In this document: one piece after another, positions 25,414-34,847 of the stretch
Position numbering within the stretch: the stretch's first letter is position 1
How the letters are laid out: every line of letters begins with the position of its first letter
Origin: Phycisphaerales bacterium
GTDB lineage: Bacteria; Planctomycetota; Phycisphaerae; Phycisphaerales; UBA1924
Assembly: GCA_029260535.1 (NCBI GenBank)
Contig: JAJDDA010000166.1
Coordinates: 1-41,748 of the forward strand
DNA: 41,748 bases
Reading direction: 5' to 3'
Translations under genes and position numbers: made by a program
The notes under the pieces: generated by a model
What the model was told of the DNA's origin: nothing
Seen by the model: the letters and a program-made list of their open reading frames with translations, nothing else
The model's database searches: none

Positions 25414-27015
25414 TCACGCGACCCCCTGCGTCACCCTGCACGGGAATGTCTCGGCGCTGGCGCGAACGAGCCAGCCGCGGTAATCGACAGGGACGACGTC
25501 TTCGAGCAGAGCGCCCGGCTCGAGGAAATCGTAGATCTCTTCGTAGGTCCTGACCTCGGTCGGCGAAACGCGCCGGTGGATGTGCCAGGGCCGGAGCAGC
25601 TCGGGGTTCGCGATCCCCGCAGCACCGAGCAATTCCATGAACGCCGTTACTGTCAGCTCGTGGAAGTTCGCGGTGCGCACCGTTTTGTCAGAAACATCCA
25701 AACCTCGCACGAGCCCCTGCTTCTGCGTCGCGACGCCGACCGGGCAGTGGTTGGAATGGCATCGCCGCGCCTGGATGCATCCCAGCGCGAACATGAACCC
25801 ACGCGCGGCATAACACAGGTCCGCACCAGCGGCGAGCCTCGACGCGATATCGAAGCCGGTCGTGATCTTGCCCGACGCGATCAGCCTGACCTGCTCCCGG
25901 ACGCCGAACCCATTGAGCGCGTTGTGCGCAAAGACAAGCCCTTCCATCAGCGGTGAGCCGATCGAGTCGGAGAACTCCAGAGGCGCAGCGCCAGTGCCGC
26001 CCTCGCCGCCATCAATCGAGATGAAATCCGGCGCGATTCCCGTCTCGCGCATCGCCATGCAGACACCGAGGAATTCGCTCCGGTCACCGATGCACAGCTT
26101 GATCCCGATGGGCTTGCCCCCGGATCGCTCGCGGAGGAGCTGGATGAACTCGAGCATCTCGATCGGGGTGTTGAAGGCGCTGTGCGCCGGGGGGGAGATC
26201 ACGTCGCGGTCCATCCCGACGTGGCGGATCTCAGCGATCTCAGGGGTAATCTTCGCCGCGGGGAGGATGCCGCCGTGCCCGGGCTTGGCGCCCTGCGAGA
26301 TCTTGATCTCGATCATCTTCACCGCGTCGAGGTGCGCTTTTTCCTCGAAGAGATCGGGGTTGAACGTGCCATCATCATTCCTGCACCCGAAGTAGCCCGT
26401 GCCGATCTGCCAGATGAGATCACCCCCCGGCTCAAGGTGATGCGGGCTGATCCCGCCTTCACCCGTGTTGTGCGCAAAGCCACCCAGCGCGGCGCCACCG
26501 TTGAGCGAGCGGACCGCTGCGGAGGAAAGTGCGCCGTAACTCATCGCGGAGACATTCAGGATCGAAGACGAGTAGGGCTGCTCGCAGCGGTGACCACCGA
26601 TCTGGATCCGGGGGTGCTCGCCGGTCGGGTGCCTGGCGCACATCGAGTGGTTGATCCATTCATAGCCCGGGCGGTACACGTCGAGCTGCGTCCCGAAGGG
26701 AACCGTCGCGAGCGCACGCTTGGCGCGCTGGTAGACGATCGATCGCTGCTGCCGGTCGTAGGGCATCCCGTCGCGGTCGGACTCGATGAAGTACTGGTAG
26801 ATCTCAGGACGGATGTGCTCGAACAGATAGCGGAAGTGCCCCAGCACCGGGAAGTTCCGCAGGACCGCCTTCTGCCTCTGAATGCTGTCACGCACCCCGA
26901 GCAGGAAGACCGGCAGGAGCGCGATCATGATGACGATCGCCGGCTGCCAATACATAGCCAGCACGCCGAGCGATGCATAGAGCACGAATGAGATCAGGAA
27001 AAAGAGCGGGACCAT
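25414..27015 (-). CDS. FMN-binding glutamate synthase-like protein, membrane-anchored
   Basis: The 533-residue protein has two N-terminal membrane spans (about 3-21 and 25-41). The FMN-binding TIM-barrel synthase domain of glutamate synthase follows: NVSAMSYGALSSAAVRSLN, HNTGEGGISPHH, KISQGAKPGHGGILPA, and DGGEGGTGAAP for flavin binding. The 3Fe-4S cysteines are in the C-x5-C-x4-C pattern at 413, 419 and 424 (GCIQARRCHSNHCPVG). The glutaminase domain is absent, as in the archaeal-type and other stand-alone GltB-like proteins, so ammonia or another amino donor would be needed. GAGG-like SD (GAGGT) lies eight bases ahead of the ATG. It begins 12 bases after the glycosyltransferase stop. Physiological substrate is not certain. 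Confidence 0.88.
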   Translation of the reverse strand: MVPLFFLISFVLYASLGVLAMYWQPAIVIMIALLPVFLLGVRDSIQRQKAVLRNFPVLGHFRYLFEHIRPEIYQYFIESDRDGMPYDRQQRSIVYQRAKRALATVPFGTQLDVYRPGYEWINHSMCARHPTGEHPRIQIGGHRCEQPYSSSILNVSAMSYGALSSAAVRSLNGGAALGGFAHNTGEGGISPHHLEPGGDLIWQIGTGYFGCRNDDGTFNPDLFEEKAHLDAVKMIEIKISQGAKPGHGGILPAAKITPEIAEIRHVGMDRDVISPPAHSAFNTPIEMLEFIQLLRERSGGKPIGIKLCIGDRSEFLGVCMAMRETGIAPDFISIDGGEGGTGAAPLEFSDSIGSPLMEGLVFAHNALNGFGVREQVRLIASGKITTGFDIASRLAAGADLCYAARGFMFALGCIQARRCHSNHCPVGVATQKQGLVRGLDVSDKTVRTANFHELTVTAFMELLGAAGIANPELLRPWHIHRRVSPTEVRTYEEIYDFLEPGALLEDVVPVDYRGWLVRASAETFPCRVTQGVA

Positions 27016-27027
27016 CCGGTTACCTCG

Positions 27028-28071
27028 TCAGTTCATCGCGGTGTGAGCCGCCAGTTCTTCCATCCATTGAATCGGCGGTACGCACGCACCGCCTCGCCCT
27101 GCATCGGCAAGGCCCATCTGGCGCAGGCACTGCCTGCACTGCGCATATCGTTGAAAACACGATCGGAGCTGTCCTTGATCGAGATCGCCGGACGGGGCCA
27201 ACGCCTCATCAACGAATCGACGGATCATCTCGGCCGCCTCGGCACGGTCGCGCAACGATTGATCCTTTGCGGCATCGATCACCTGTTCATCGAGCGGGCT
27301 CTTCGGAAAAAACTCATCCGCGCAAGCCGGCGCGATTGCTGCGAGTCGGTGCGACTGATGCCCCAGAATATACTCCCGCGCCAGCAACCCGATCGGCTCG
27401 TAGCGGTGATGGTGGATCACTCCCGCGCCTTGCCTGTACAGCGTCGGCGCTCCGAACCGCTCGCGGACACGGAACCCGAACTCGATGTCCTCGTAGACCG
27501 GAAGCTGCATCCCCTCGTTGAACCCACCGACCTCGCGCGCACACCTTGCGGGCAGCGAGAGGTTCAGCGTCCACGAGTGCCGCCATCCCCAATCGTGATC
27601 CGGATCGTTCGCTTTATCGCCGGTCATCTGGTCGTAGAAGAAAATCAGCGAGGTCTCACGCGTCAGCCGATCGATCACACGGTCGGGCTGCACGATCGCC
27701 CAAGGCGCCGAGCCAAGGACCATCGCAACATTGCCCTGCTCGTCCAGCCCCCGCTGCGCCTCAACATGCGCAGCGAGCAGCCCGGGCGACGCGAAGACAT
27801 CGTCGTTCAGAAAAAGCAGGGTCTGGCCGGATGCCTCGCGCACGATCCGGTTCCGTGTCGCCGCCGGACCAGCGTGCGGCGCCTCCATCGCCCGCATCGG
27901 GATCCGCTCGGACGACCAGCGAACCGCCGAGGCGACCTCGCCGGTGTCCTCTCCATCAATCCCGACGATGACCTCGACTGTGAAACCTTCAACACATTGC
28001 TCCGCGATCGATCGCAGGCAACGGTCCAGCAGGTCGGGTCTGCCGCACGTCGGGATGAGCACGCTGAGCAT
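27028..28071 (-). CDS. Family 2 glycosyltransferase
   Basis: The protein of about 347 residues has a GT-A nucleotide-sugar-binding fold at its N-terminus: MLSVLIPTCGRPDLLDRCLRS (split here at the strand end), VEVIVGIDG, GPAATRNRI and the metal-binding LLFLNDDVFA (Asn89-Asp90-Asp91). The central part has HSWTLNLSLPARCAREVGGF and YEDIEFGFRVRERFG, the typical acceptor-site ED motif. No membrane span is present, so it is cytoplasmic. The ATG overlaps the previous stop by one base (TGATG). It is the fifth gene of the minus-strand glycan operon. Donor and acceptor sugars are unknown. Confidence 0.88.
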   Translation of the reverse strand: MLSVLIPTCGRPDLLDRCLRSIAEQCVEGFTVEVIVGIDGEDTGEVASAVRWSSERIPMRAMEAPHAGPAATRNRIVREASGQTLLFLNDDVFASPGLLAAHVEAQRGLDEQGNVAMVLGSAPWAIVQPDRVIDRLTRETSLIFFYDQMTGDKANDPDHDWGWRHSWTLNLSLPARCAREVGGFNEGMQLPVYEDIEFGFRVRERFGAPTLYRQGAGVIHHHRYEPIGLLAREYILGHQSHRLAAIAPACADEFFPKSPLDEQVIDAAKDQSLRDRAEAAEMIRRFVDEALAPSGDLDQGQLRSCFQRYAQCRQCLRQMGLADAGRGGACVPPIQWMEELAAHTAMN

Positions 28072-30632
28072 CACGACGCGGCTCCTCCCGCGGAATCGCG
28101 CAACCTCTGATGGATGAACCCAAGCATGCGCTCGGCGACCCGATCGACCGTGATCCGTTCCCGCACACGACCGGCGATCCCGTCGATCAAGCGTTGGCGC
28201 CAGACCGGGCGCTCGATCGCACGTTCAACGAGCCGCTCCAGGCCTTCCTCGCTGGTGAAAGCGCACTGTGAGCAATCGCCGAAGAGCCAGCGGGTCCGGG
28301 TATCGATCCTCGGGATCTCGGTCACCGCCTCGCGGCGGTCCCAGTCGCTGCGCTCGATCCAGAGCAGCGAGGGATCGGGCCCTTCTTCCATCCACATCCC
28401 CATGCGTTGTAATTGCGCCGCGATCGCGAGCAGGTCCGGGTTTTCGGCGATGCGGAACCCGATCAGACCATTGGCATCGTCGCGTGCGCACGGGTCGACC
28501 CGCCCGGCAGCGCCGAGGCGGATGAGTTCGTATTCAACCTGCATCGCGTCGCGCGTGATCCTGCTCAGGGGCGCGCCCCCTGAGAGCGCGCACTCCTGCA
28601 CCCGCTGGTGCGCCGGGTTGCACACCGAGGCGTGCAGATGCACGATCGACCGCTCGTAGCAATCGCGCAGTTCTGAGCCGTGCTTCACCGCGCCCATCGC
28701 GTGGTTGCACAGTTCGGGGTGTTCTTCCCAGCCGTTGCCGTAGATCGAACACTTCCAGCCGCGCCGTGAGCAGATGTCGGCTGCCCATTGGAGCATCTCC
28801 TGCCTGATCATCCGCTCGGCGAGCGGGATCGCGAACTGGTGGAAGGTTCGCGCCGCGATGTCATTCCTGCCAGCGCCCGGGTGCGTCAGCTCAACCTCAG
28901 ATTCGACCATGCGCCAGAGCGGCTGTCTGAATCCCTCGGCGCCGGCGCGGCGGAGCAGCACGCCGATCCTTCCGGCGATCGTCCGCAGCATCGGCTCGTA
29001 GTTGCCACCTGCTTCCTGGATCTGACGCCCGAGCATGCGCTCGGGGGTTTCGCTCTGGTGGCTGACGTACGCGATCTCCGAGTCGAACCTCGCGGGCTTG
29101 TTGATCGAGAACCCGCTCGGTTTGAACACCTCGCTGTCCGCGACTACGGGGAACCGCATCGCCCGGTCGGACCTATACCCGAAATCGGTGAGCAGCGCGC
29201 TGTAGACGTGCCCGACCACGAAGTCGAGATCACCGAGAGCCGCACCGGTCGAATGATCGAACAGGTGGTTGACGCCGTCCTGGATCCAGCAGACGTGGGG
29301 CGCCCCGGCAGGCAGACGCTGCACGCAGCCCGACCTGGTGTAGTTGATCATCACGATCAGGTCGGGGCGGAACGATTCGAGCGTTCGCTGGTACGCATGA
29401 TCGCTCAGATTCGCGTGATCGCTCTGTTCGATCAGCAGCTGTGTTTCGCACCCGAGGCGCTCGAAGGCGCTCCGGATCGAACTCGCGGCGTGCTGGACGT
29501 ATGTCGTGAACCGGCATGACGGGATCAATACTCGCAGCGGCGAATCGCTCCCGGGCGCGAGCGCATCGCGGTATCGCGCTGCCCACGCCTTTGCGTCCCT
29601 GCCTTCATATATCGCTTCGACACACCGAGAGAGCCGATCCATTTCGGATCGCTGCGCATCCCAGATGCGACCGATGACGCCGCCCAGCCCCGGCTCGCTC
29701 CTGGTGCGCACCGTCGAGCAGGTCATCCCGATCTTGCCGAGTTGCTCGTCCATCCGGCTCATCGCGTCCCGTTCGAATCGTTGCGACGCGTCATCCCCAA
29801 CGAAGAGGTGAAGCCTCGGCTGCGACAGGAGCCCACGGAGATCGGCGACCGACAGCCCCTCGAACAGTTCCGTCGGATCGGACTGGATGATCGAGAGCCT
29901 TGGTGAATATTCGAACCGTTTCCGCGTTGTCTGTTCGCTCATCGCCATCAGCAGCCACGGGGGGTTGACACCCTCGACGACGATCTGGGGAACACTCACC
30001 CGCTCGATCCCTTCGAGCGCGTTCGTCGCGATCGAATGCATCCCGTTGCGCAGATCGCCGACCCAGAGCCAGTCCAGGCTGTCGATCGACCCTGCTGGTC
30101 GGCGGACCACGTTGCCGTCCTTCGCGCGGAGGTGCTCCCAATCCGATTCATCGGCGCTCCACGCATTGAATCGATCGTGCAGCATCGCGCCCTGCTCACC
30201 AAGGGCATCGAGATTGCGCTTTGCCATCTTCAGCCGTCTCGAGAGCGGGACGATGTCCGAGGGCAGCGCCTCGATGCACCGCTTCAAGTCTGCCGCGTCT
30301 TTGTTTCCTCGCAGGATGACTTCGAGCGCCTCAAGGCGTTCGAGCGCTGGCGTGCGCAGCCCCAGCGCCGAGAGCGTGCGGATCCCGAGCAGCGCGATCG
30401 GCAGTTCGTCCGGCGACTTCCTTGCGGCGCGGTCGATGATCGAGAGAAAGACCCAACTCGACACCTCGCAGGAGAGCCGGGAGAGGTCCTCGATGCTCAA
30501 GGACGTCGTCCGCGCCGGCTTCGGAGCATCGATCAGGATGGGGGCGGGCGGGGATGACATCGCTTCTTGGTTATCGGTCATTGGCGCTGACGGATCCCAA
30601 AGATGCTCAGCGGCCATATCCCCCACTGTCAC
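28071..30632 (-). CDS. Large CgeB-like glycosyltransferase with helical N-terminal extension
   Basis: The 853-residue protein has a helical region of about 45-160, then an alpha/beta segment (PRLSIIQSDPTELFEGL to RLHLFVGDDASQRFERD, about 245-290). A GT-B type transferase starts at LRVLIPSC (366-373). Diagnostic pieces are RPDLIVMINYT, VCWIQDGVNHLFD near 450, KCSIYGNGWEEHP and HASVCNPAHQRVQECAL, as in the CgeB/DUF3880 group of glycosyltransferases. It is likely cytoplasmic and adds a sugar to a surface glycan or glycoprotein. Possible starts are GTG 30632, GTG 30626 and ATG 30617; an AAGG lies near the first two. The sulfotransferase gene ends 17 bases upstream. Exact linkage is not predictable. 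Confidence 0.75.
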   Translation of the reverse strand: MTVGDMAAEHLWDPSAPMTDNQEAMSSPPAPILIDAPKPARTTSLSIEDLSRLSCEVSSWVFLSIIDRAARKSPDELPIALLGIRTLSALGLRTPALERLEALEVILRGNKDAADLKRCIEALPSDIVPLSRRLKMAKRNLDALGEQGAMLHDRFNAWSADESDWEHLRAKDGNVVRRPAGSIDSLDWLWVGDLRNGMHSIATNALEGIERVSVPQIVVEGVNPPWLLMAMSEQTTRKRFEYSPRLSIIQSDPTELFEGLSVADLRGLLSQPRLHLFVGDDASQRFERDAMSRMDEQLGKIGMTCSTVRTRSEPGLGGVIGRIWDAQRSEMDRLSRCVEAIYEGRDAKAWAARYRDALAPGSDSPLRVLIPSCRFTTYVQHAASSIRSAFERLGCETQLLIEQSDHANLSDHAYQRTLESFRPDLIVMINYTRSGCVQRLPAGAPHVCWIQDGVNHLFDHSTGAALGDLDFVVGHVYSALLTDFGYRSDRAMRFPVVADSEVFKPSGFSINKPARFDSEIAYVSHQSETPERMLGRQIQEAGGNYEPMLRTIAGRIGVLLRRAGAEGFRQPLWRMVESEVELTHPGAGRNDIAARTFHQFAIPLAERMIRQEMLQWAADICSRRGWKCSIYGNGWEEHPELCNHAMGAVKHGSELRDCYERSIVHLHASVCNPAHQRVQECALSGGAPLSRITRDAMQVEYELIRLGAAGRVDPCARDDANGLIGFRIAENPDLLAIAAQLQRMGMWMEEGPDPSLLWIERSDWDRREAVTEIPRIDTRTRWLFGDCSQCAFTSEEGLERLVERAIERPVWRQRLIDGIAGRVRERITVDRVAERMLGFIHQRLRDSAGGAAS

Positions 30633-30649
30633 CTTGAATCGCCGAGTTC

Positions 30650-31468
30650 TCAGCGCGTCGGGAGGTACCCGAACCTCGCGTTGGCCTCGTCGCCGCCGAG
30701 CTCGATGAATCGTCGCCGATGCTCTGCCGAAAACTCGATCTCCCAGCCGCCTGCTGATCCGGTGTGGAAGGTGATGGCGCCGGGGTTGAAGACAGACTGC
30801 GCCAGGCGGCCAACCGTTGCCTCATCCGCATCGAGACCCAGGTGGTTCAGCACACCCGAGACTGCAGCGTGCTGATCGCGAGCGCCGTTGGCGCCGAGCA
30901 GGTCTTCGTACCGAATGACGGCTTCAGCAGGCAGCCGATCGGCCCACCGGATCAGCCGGTCGTACCTCGTTGGGAGCGGCGCAGCCCAGTTGATTCCCGA
31001 ATCGAGATCGAACGGGTGCTCGTTGGTCAGCCCTTCGAGGATCCGTATCAGCCGACTCTGATCGGTCGGCAGCGCGAGCAGCGATCGGCTCGCTGGCCAA
31101 TCAGGGCTGAGGTCGCGCATCCACCGCAGCGTCGAGCAGGCGACATCGCGCAGGTCGCGGACAATCAGGAGCACTCGCAGACCCTGCTCATCGACTCCCG
31201 CCTCGATTCTCGGTGACCAGGGGATGTGCCCCTTGATGGCGAACCCGGATTGATGCGTCGCGATACTCTGGTCGATCCCGGTCAGGAAGCCGGCGTCGCC
31301 GTGCGGCGATTTCACATCGCGATCATCGAGCCATGGCCCATCACCAACAATGTTGCGGATCAGTTCAAGGAGCAGGTGCGTGCCGGCCTTGGGGCAACTG
31401 TTGACGAGGATCCGGAGACGCTCGGCGCCGATGAGCGGTTCCATTTGATCGGTCAGCGGATGGATCAC
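30650..31468 (-). CDS. PAPS-dependent sulfotransferase
   Basis: The 272-residue protein has the two cofactor motifs of sulfotransferases. The 5'-phosphosulfate loop is VNSCPKAGTHLLLELI (about 22-37). The 3'-phosphate-binding strand is VLLIVRDLRDVACSTLRW (Arg104 and Ser112). IKGHIPW supplies a substrate-side histidine. It would transfer sulfate from PAPS to a hydroxyl of a sugar or other acceptor. No signal peptide is present. The start is GTG 31468; ATG 31444 is an alternative just ahead of the conserved domain, and neither has a good SD. It lies between the methyltransferase and CgeB-like genes, which suggests sulfation of the glycan made by this operon. Confidence 0.87.
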   Translation of the reverse strand: MIHPLTDQMEPLIGAERLRILVNSCPKAGTHLLLELIRNIVGDGPWLDDRDVKSPHGDAGFLTGIDQSIATHQSGFAIKGHIPWSPRIEAGVDEQGLRVLLIVRDLRDVACSTLRWMRDLSPDWPASRSLLALPTDQSRLIRILEGLTNEHPFDLDSGINWAAPLPTRYDRLIRWADRLPAEAVIRYEDLLGANGARDQHAAVSGVLNHLGLDADEATVGRLAQSVFNPGAITFHTGSAGGWEIEFSAEHRRRFIELGGDEANARFGYLPTR

Positions 31469-31501
31469 AACAATTAAATCGGCGCCTTACAGTGCTGACG
31501 A

Positions 31502-32878
31502 TCACAATCGCGCGCACGCCGCTGTGCGGATGATCACCTCGTGCCACCCCGCGCCCCGAGTAACCGGTTCGCTGATCCAGCGACCGGAGCCGAGCACACG
31601 ATCGAGATGGCGATGCAGATCGTCGGAGGAGAATTCCGATCGGTGGTAAGGCGAGTTGTTGGAGCCGACATCGGGTGTTGTCAGGGCAATCAAGCCATCC
31701 GGTTTACAGACCCTGGCAAACTCCGAGATCGCTGCATCGGGATTATCTACGTGCTCAAGTGTTTCGATGCACACGACCGCATCGAATGTGTTATCCGAGA
31801 ACGGCAGGCGTTGTGCGCTCGCGCAGACGATGTCCAAGCCTGGATATCGCGCCTTCGCAAACGCGACGACGGCCTGGTCGATTTCCGCGCCGGTGACCAC
31901 GAATCCCTGTTCTTGGAGGAACATGGCGCCGAAGCCGGTCCCCGAGGCGCAATCGAGCACCCTGGCGCCGACCGGCAGCGCCGGAATCATCCGCTCGTAT
32001 CGGCTCAGTTCGGATGCCCCGCTCAGGTCGGCGTACGTGCGCTCGCGCGTCACCGTGATCTCCGCCTGTTCGTCTCGATCGAACCGGACGGTGTACCGCC
32101 CACCTTCATGCTTATCAGATGGGATCCACAACGCGTTTCCTGTTCGTAACGGGCACACGGCGAGCTCATCACGGCGAGCCCAGATCATCGCGGCGCTGCA
32201 CCCATCGGGGCTGAATGCGGTGAAGTGCTCGCTCGTGATCGGAGCCCAGAACGCGTCCGATCGAAGCGGGGAATCGCCCCTGATTGTCACCACCTGCCCC
32301 ACCCGCAGCGATCGAGACTCGTCGATGAATCGCCCGTGCTCTTCTGCGCCGAAGCAATCCCGGCGATACGGATCGCTCATCAATTCGTGCGCCCGGCGCC
32401 ATCGATCCGCCGGGGCGATCGCGCCACCGATGGATTCAAGCTCAAGCTGCGCCAGACCTACCGATTCACGCCACCTTGCTCTGTGCGTCCGAACAAAGCC
32501 CCCAGGCGCGTCGCAAGGGTGGACCCACGAACCCTCCGGCGGATCGAACAGATCAACCACTGCTAGAGCATCTCCCCATTGCTCGTTGATGCGAACGGTG
32601 AAGACCATCGCGTGCGCATCGGTCGCGAGAACCACCCGGCATGGGGGCTCGATCGTCGAGGGTGCGAGCACCGGGATGCCCCGAATCTCGGGGCTTAAAA
32701 CCGATGCCCGGTCATCGGCGATTGCGCGAACACATCCGCGCTGTTGAGCGGCAAGCGCCCCTGCAAGGCGGCTCGCAAACGAGCCGGCGCCGAACCAGAC
32801 GACCGGGTCATAGCCTCGAACAAGCTCGCCATAGCAAGCCCTAAGGTAGGCGGCTTTGATGGATGCCTGCGTAATCAT
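31502..32878 (-). CDS. Two-domain protein: N-terminal Rossmann-like domain plus SAM methyltransferase
   Basis: The 458-residue protein has an N-terminal nucleotide-binding-like domain (VVWFGAGSFASRLAGAL at 27-42, GIPVLAPS, VVLATDAH near 85). A middle region of unknown fold follows. A class I methyltransferase domain lies at about 295-455, with motif I VLDCASGTGFG (307-317), GAEIDQAVV, LPFSDNTFDAVVCIETLEHV and CKPDGLIALTTPD. The methyltransferase part resembles the UbiE/Methyltransf_11 group. The ATG overlaps the upstream stop by four bases (ATGA). Its N-terminal domain has the same pattern as that of the adjacent capsule-type protein. Target is unknown; methylation of a glycan is inferred from context. 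Confidence 0.82.
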   Translation of the reverse strand: MITQASIKAAYLRACYGELVRGYDPVVWFGAGSFASRLAGALAAQQRGCVRAIADDRASVLSPEIRGIPVLAPSTIEPPCRVVLATDAHAMVFTVRINEQWGDALAVVDLFDPPEGSWVHPCDAPGGFVRTHRARWRESVGLAQLELESIGGAIAPADRWRRAHELMSDPYRRDCFGAEEHGRFIDESRSLRVGQVVTIRGDSPLRSDAFWAPITSEHFTAFSPDGCSAAMIWARRDELAVCPLRTGNALWIPSDKHEGGRYTVRFDRDEQAEITVTRERTYADLSGASELSRYERMIPALPVGARVLDCASGTGFGAMFLQEQGFVVTGAEIDQAVVAFAKARYPGLDIVCASAQRLPFSDNTFDAVVCIETLEHVDNPDAAISEFARVCKPDGLIALTTPDVGSNNSPYHRSEFSSDDLHRHLDRVLGSGRWISEPVTRGAGWHEVIIRTAACARL

Positions 32879-34584
32879 GGGATGCCCGCCGGAACAGCGC
32901 GAGATGGATCTTCGCACACAATCTGCTCGCCTGACATGAGCGCAGCGAGAGCGGGGTTCCGGCGCGGCATGATGTTCAGAGCCGCGGACTCATCGGTGGG
33001 CACGAGATGCTCGAAGAGCTCATCGTGCACATAGCGCAACGCGAGATCGTGCTGGCGCGCAGCAAGGACCGGAGATTCGAGCACGGCCTTCAACGCGGAG
33101 GTGATCTCAGCAGTGCTCGTGGCGTCTCGCGTGAAGCCGGCGCCCCCGAACGGCGCTTGCCCGACGAGGCAGACCGGCTTTGCGTACATCGCGACCATTT
33201 CCATCGCAGATTGGGAGTTGATCGTCAACCCCGCATCGGCGAGACGCATGAGTGCGTAGACGCTGTGCTCGCTCGGTTCGACGAGCCTGACATGAGGCTG
33301 CTGCACGATTGGATCAAGTCGCAACCGATCGAAAGCGCCTTGCAGATAGGGATTCCCGGCGACCGGATCAACCCCGGAGGCCTCCTTGGGGTGCGGCTTG
33401 ATCAGCAGTGTCCAACGCGGGAACCCGCTGACCACTTCTGAGGCGAGTTGCGCCAGACGAACGACATCGTTCACGAATGGCGCCCGGTACACGAGCGCTG
33501 TATCTGTGCAGACCTGCCCCAGCAGGAGCAGCACGCGGTTGTTCTCGTCGATGCCGAGACGACCCCGGATCGATTCGGTGGTTCCCGGCGCGGGCTGCGG
33601 CGCCGAGTCGACCCTCACCTCGGTGTGTGGGGTGCGCTTCTCGAAGTACGAGGTGACCCTGCTGCGCCGCGCCTCGTCCAGTTCGATAGCCGGTTGTTGC
33701 ACATGAGGTGCGGACGTCATCCGGTTGAAGTCAGTGATCCGCTCGACCCGGCACAGCGCCGGGAAGCATGAGGATTCCACCGCGAATACCCGCGTGCCGC
33801 ACCGCAGCGCTGCTTCAGCAACAGCGCGCTGGTGATGCAGCAATCCGTTCGCAACCACAACGCTCGACGGTGCACCTGCGCCCGAGAAGCATCGCACCGC
33901 TGACTCGTAGATCCGGATGCCCTCGTCCACCAGTTGGACCAGAGTCTGGCGATCAGCGACCGGATCGATGTCCGCTCGACCAAGCACGCAAGCGGCGGAT
34001 CCCTTGACAACGTCATGCAGATCAAGATCATCCCAGACCAGCCGATCTGCTGGAGTGTCGCGGTGCTCACTCCAGAACGGCGCGGTGTCAATAAGATCGA
34101 AGCCGGGCAGCCCGGTCGCGCTGGCGAGAATGAACGACTTCCCAGCCTGTTCAAGCAACCCCGGCAGATCGAGCCCAAACCACGCGGATTCAGGCAAGAG
34201 CAGCGTGTCGACGCGGAGCTCGCGTGGGTCGGCGATGGTGTGCGGCCCGATGATGGGCATAGCGCCAAACTCCCCGCGACCTGATCGGCGGAGGATCTCC
34301 GGCTCGTGCATCGGGGTTGAAACAACGACCGCATCGCAGTCTGCTTCGCGAGCTGATCGCAAAAGCGGGATCCCCTGCATCTCCGTTGGCTGCTCCGCAC
34401 CTGATTCATCGATGATCCCGGTCACCAAGGCGCCCGCGAATTGATGGTCGTCACCGATATGGGACAACAGCCCACGCGTGAACTTGCCTGCGCCGAGCAA
34501 CGCGATCCGGTCGGCGCCGATCGATGACAGCCGAGTGGCCACGCGCGATTCGATGTGCCCTGCATAGGTGCTTGAACAATGCAT
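32875..34584 (-). CDS. Capsule-polysaccharide-synthesis-like protein (KpsC/KpsS-like) with N-terminal Rossmann-like domain
   Basis: The 569-residue protein starts with a domain reading IALLGAGKFTRGLLSHI (27-43), then GIPLLRSA and DAVVVSTPMHEPEIL. A long middle region follows. The C-terminal half resembles capsule-synthesis Kdo transferases and related GT-B enzymes: VLLLLGQVCTDTALV, WTLLIKPHPKEAS (HPKE at 398-401), HVRLVEPSEHSVYALMRLAD and TINSQSAMEMVAMYAKPV. It is the first gene of a seven-gene run and probably acts at the cytoplasmic face in assembling a surface polysaccharide. The ATG at 34584 precedes MHCSSTYAGH and was chosen over longer in-frame extensions. No strong SD is visible. Confidence 0.72.
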   Translation of the reverse strand: MHCSSTYAGHIESRVATRLSSIGADRIALLGAGKFTRGLLSHIGDDHQFAGALVTGIIDESGAEQPTEMQGIPLLRSAREADCDAVVVSTPMHEPEILRRSGRGEFGAMPIIGPHTIADPRELRVDTLLLPESAWFGLDLPGLLEQAGKSFILASATGLPGFDLIDTAPFWSEHRDTPADRLVWDDLDLHDVVKGSAACVLGRADIDPVADRQTLVQLVDEGIRIYESAVRCFSGAGAPSSVVVANGLLHHQRAVAEAALRCGTRVFAVESSCFPALCRVERITDFNRMTSAPHVQQPAIELDEARRSRVTSYFEKRTPHTEVRVDSAPQPAPGTTESIRGRLGIDENNRVLLLLGQVCTDTALVYRAPFVNDVVRLAQLASEVVSGFPRWTLLIKPHPKEASGVDPVAGNPYLQGAFDRLRLDPIVQQPHVRLVEPSEHSVYALMRLADAGLTINSQSAMEMVAMYAKPVCLVGQAPFGGAGFTRDATSTAEITSALKAVLESPVLAARQHDLALRYVHDELFEHLVPTDESAALNIMPRRNPALAALMSGEQIVCEDPSRAVPAGIP

Positions 34585-34847
34585 AGATACGGTGATCCGA
34601 CAGGACCGCCTCAGAGGAAATTCGCTGATCAGTTCCGGTTCAACTTTGACGGCGCTGATGTTATCGGGCTTCTCTCTGTTCTGGCGCCACGAGCCATTGA
34701 TTCCATCGCGCACGCGGGCACACCCGGATTGGGTGATCCGGCCTCAAATCGGGCCGGTCCCGATGAACTCCGGCGGTCAAGTTGCCGATGCTGATGGGCA
34801 CCGCGCAGACACACAGGGACCCGACGAAATTGTCGCAGGAGCGAACC

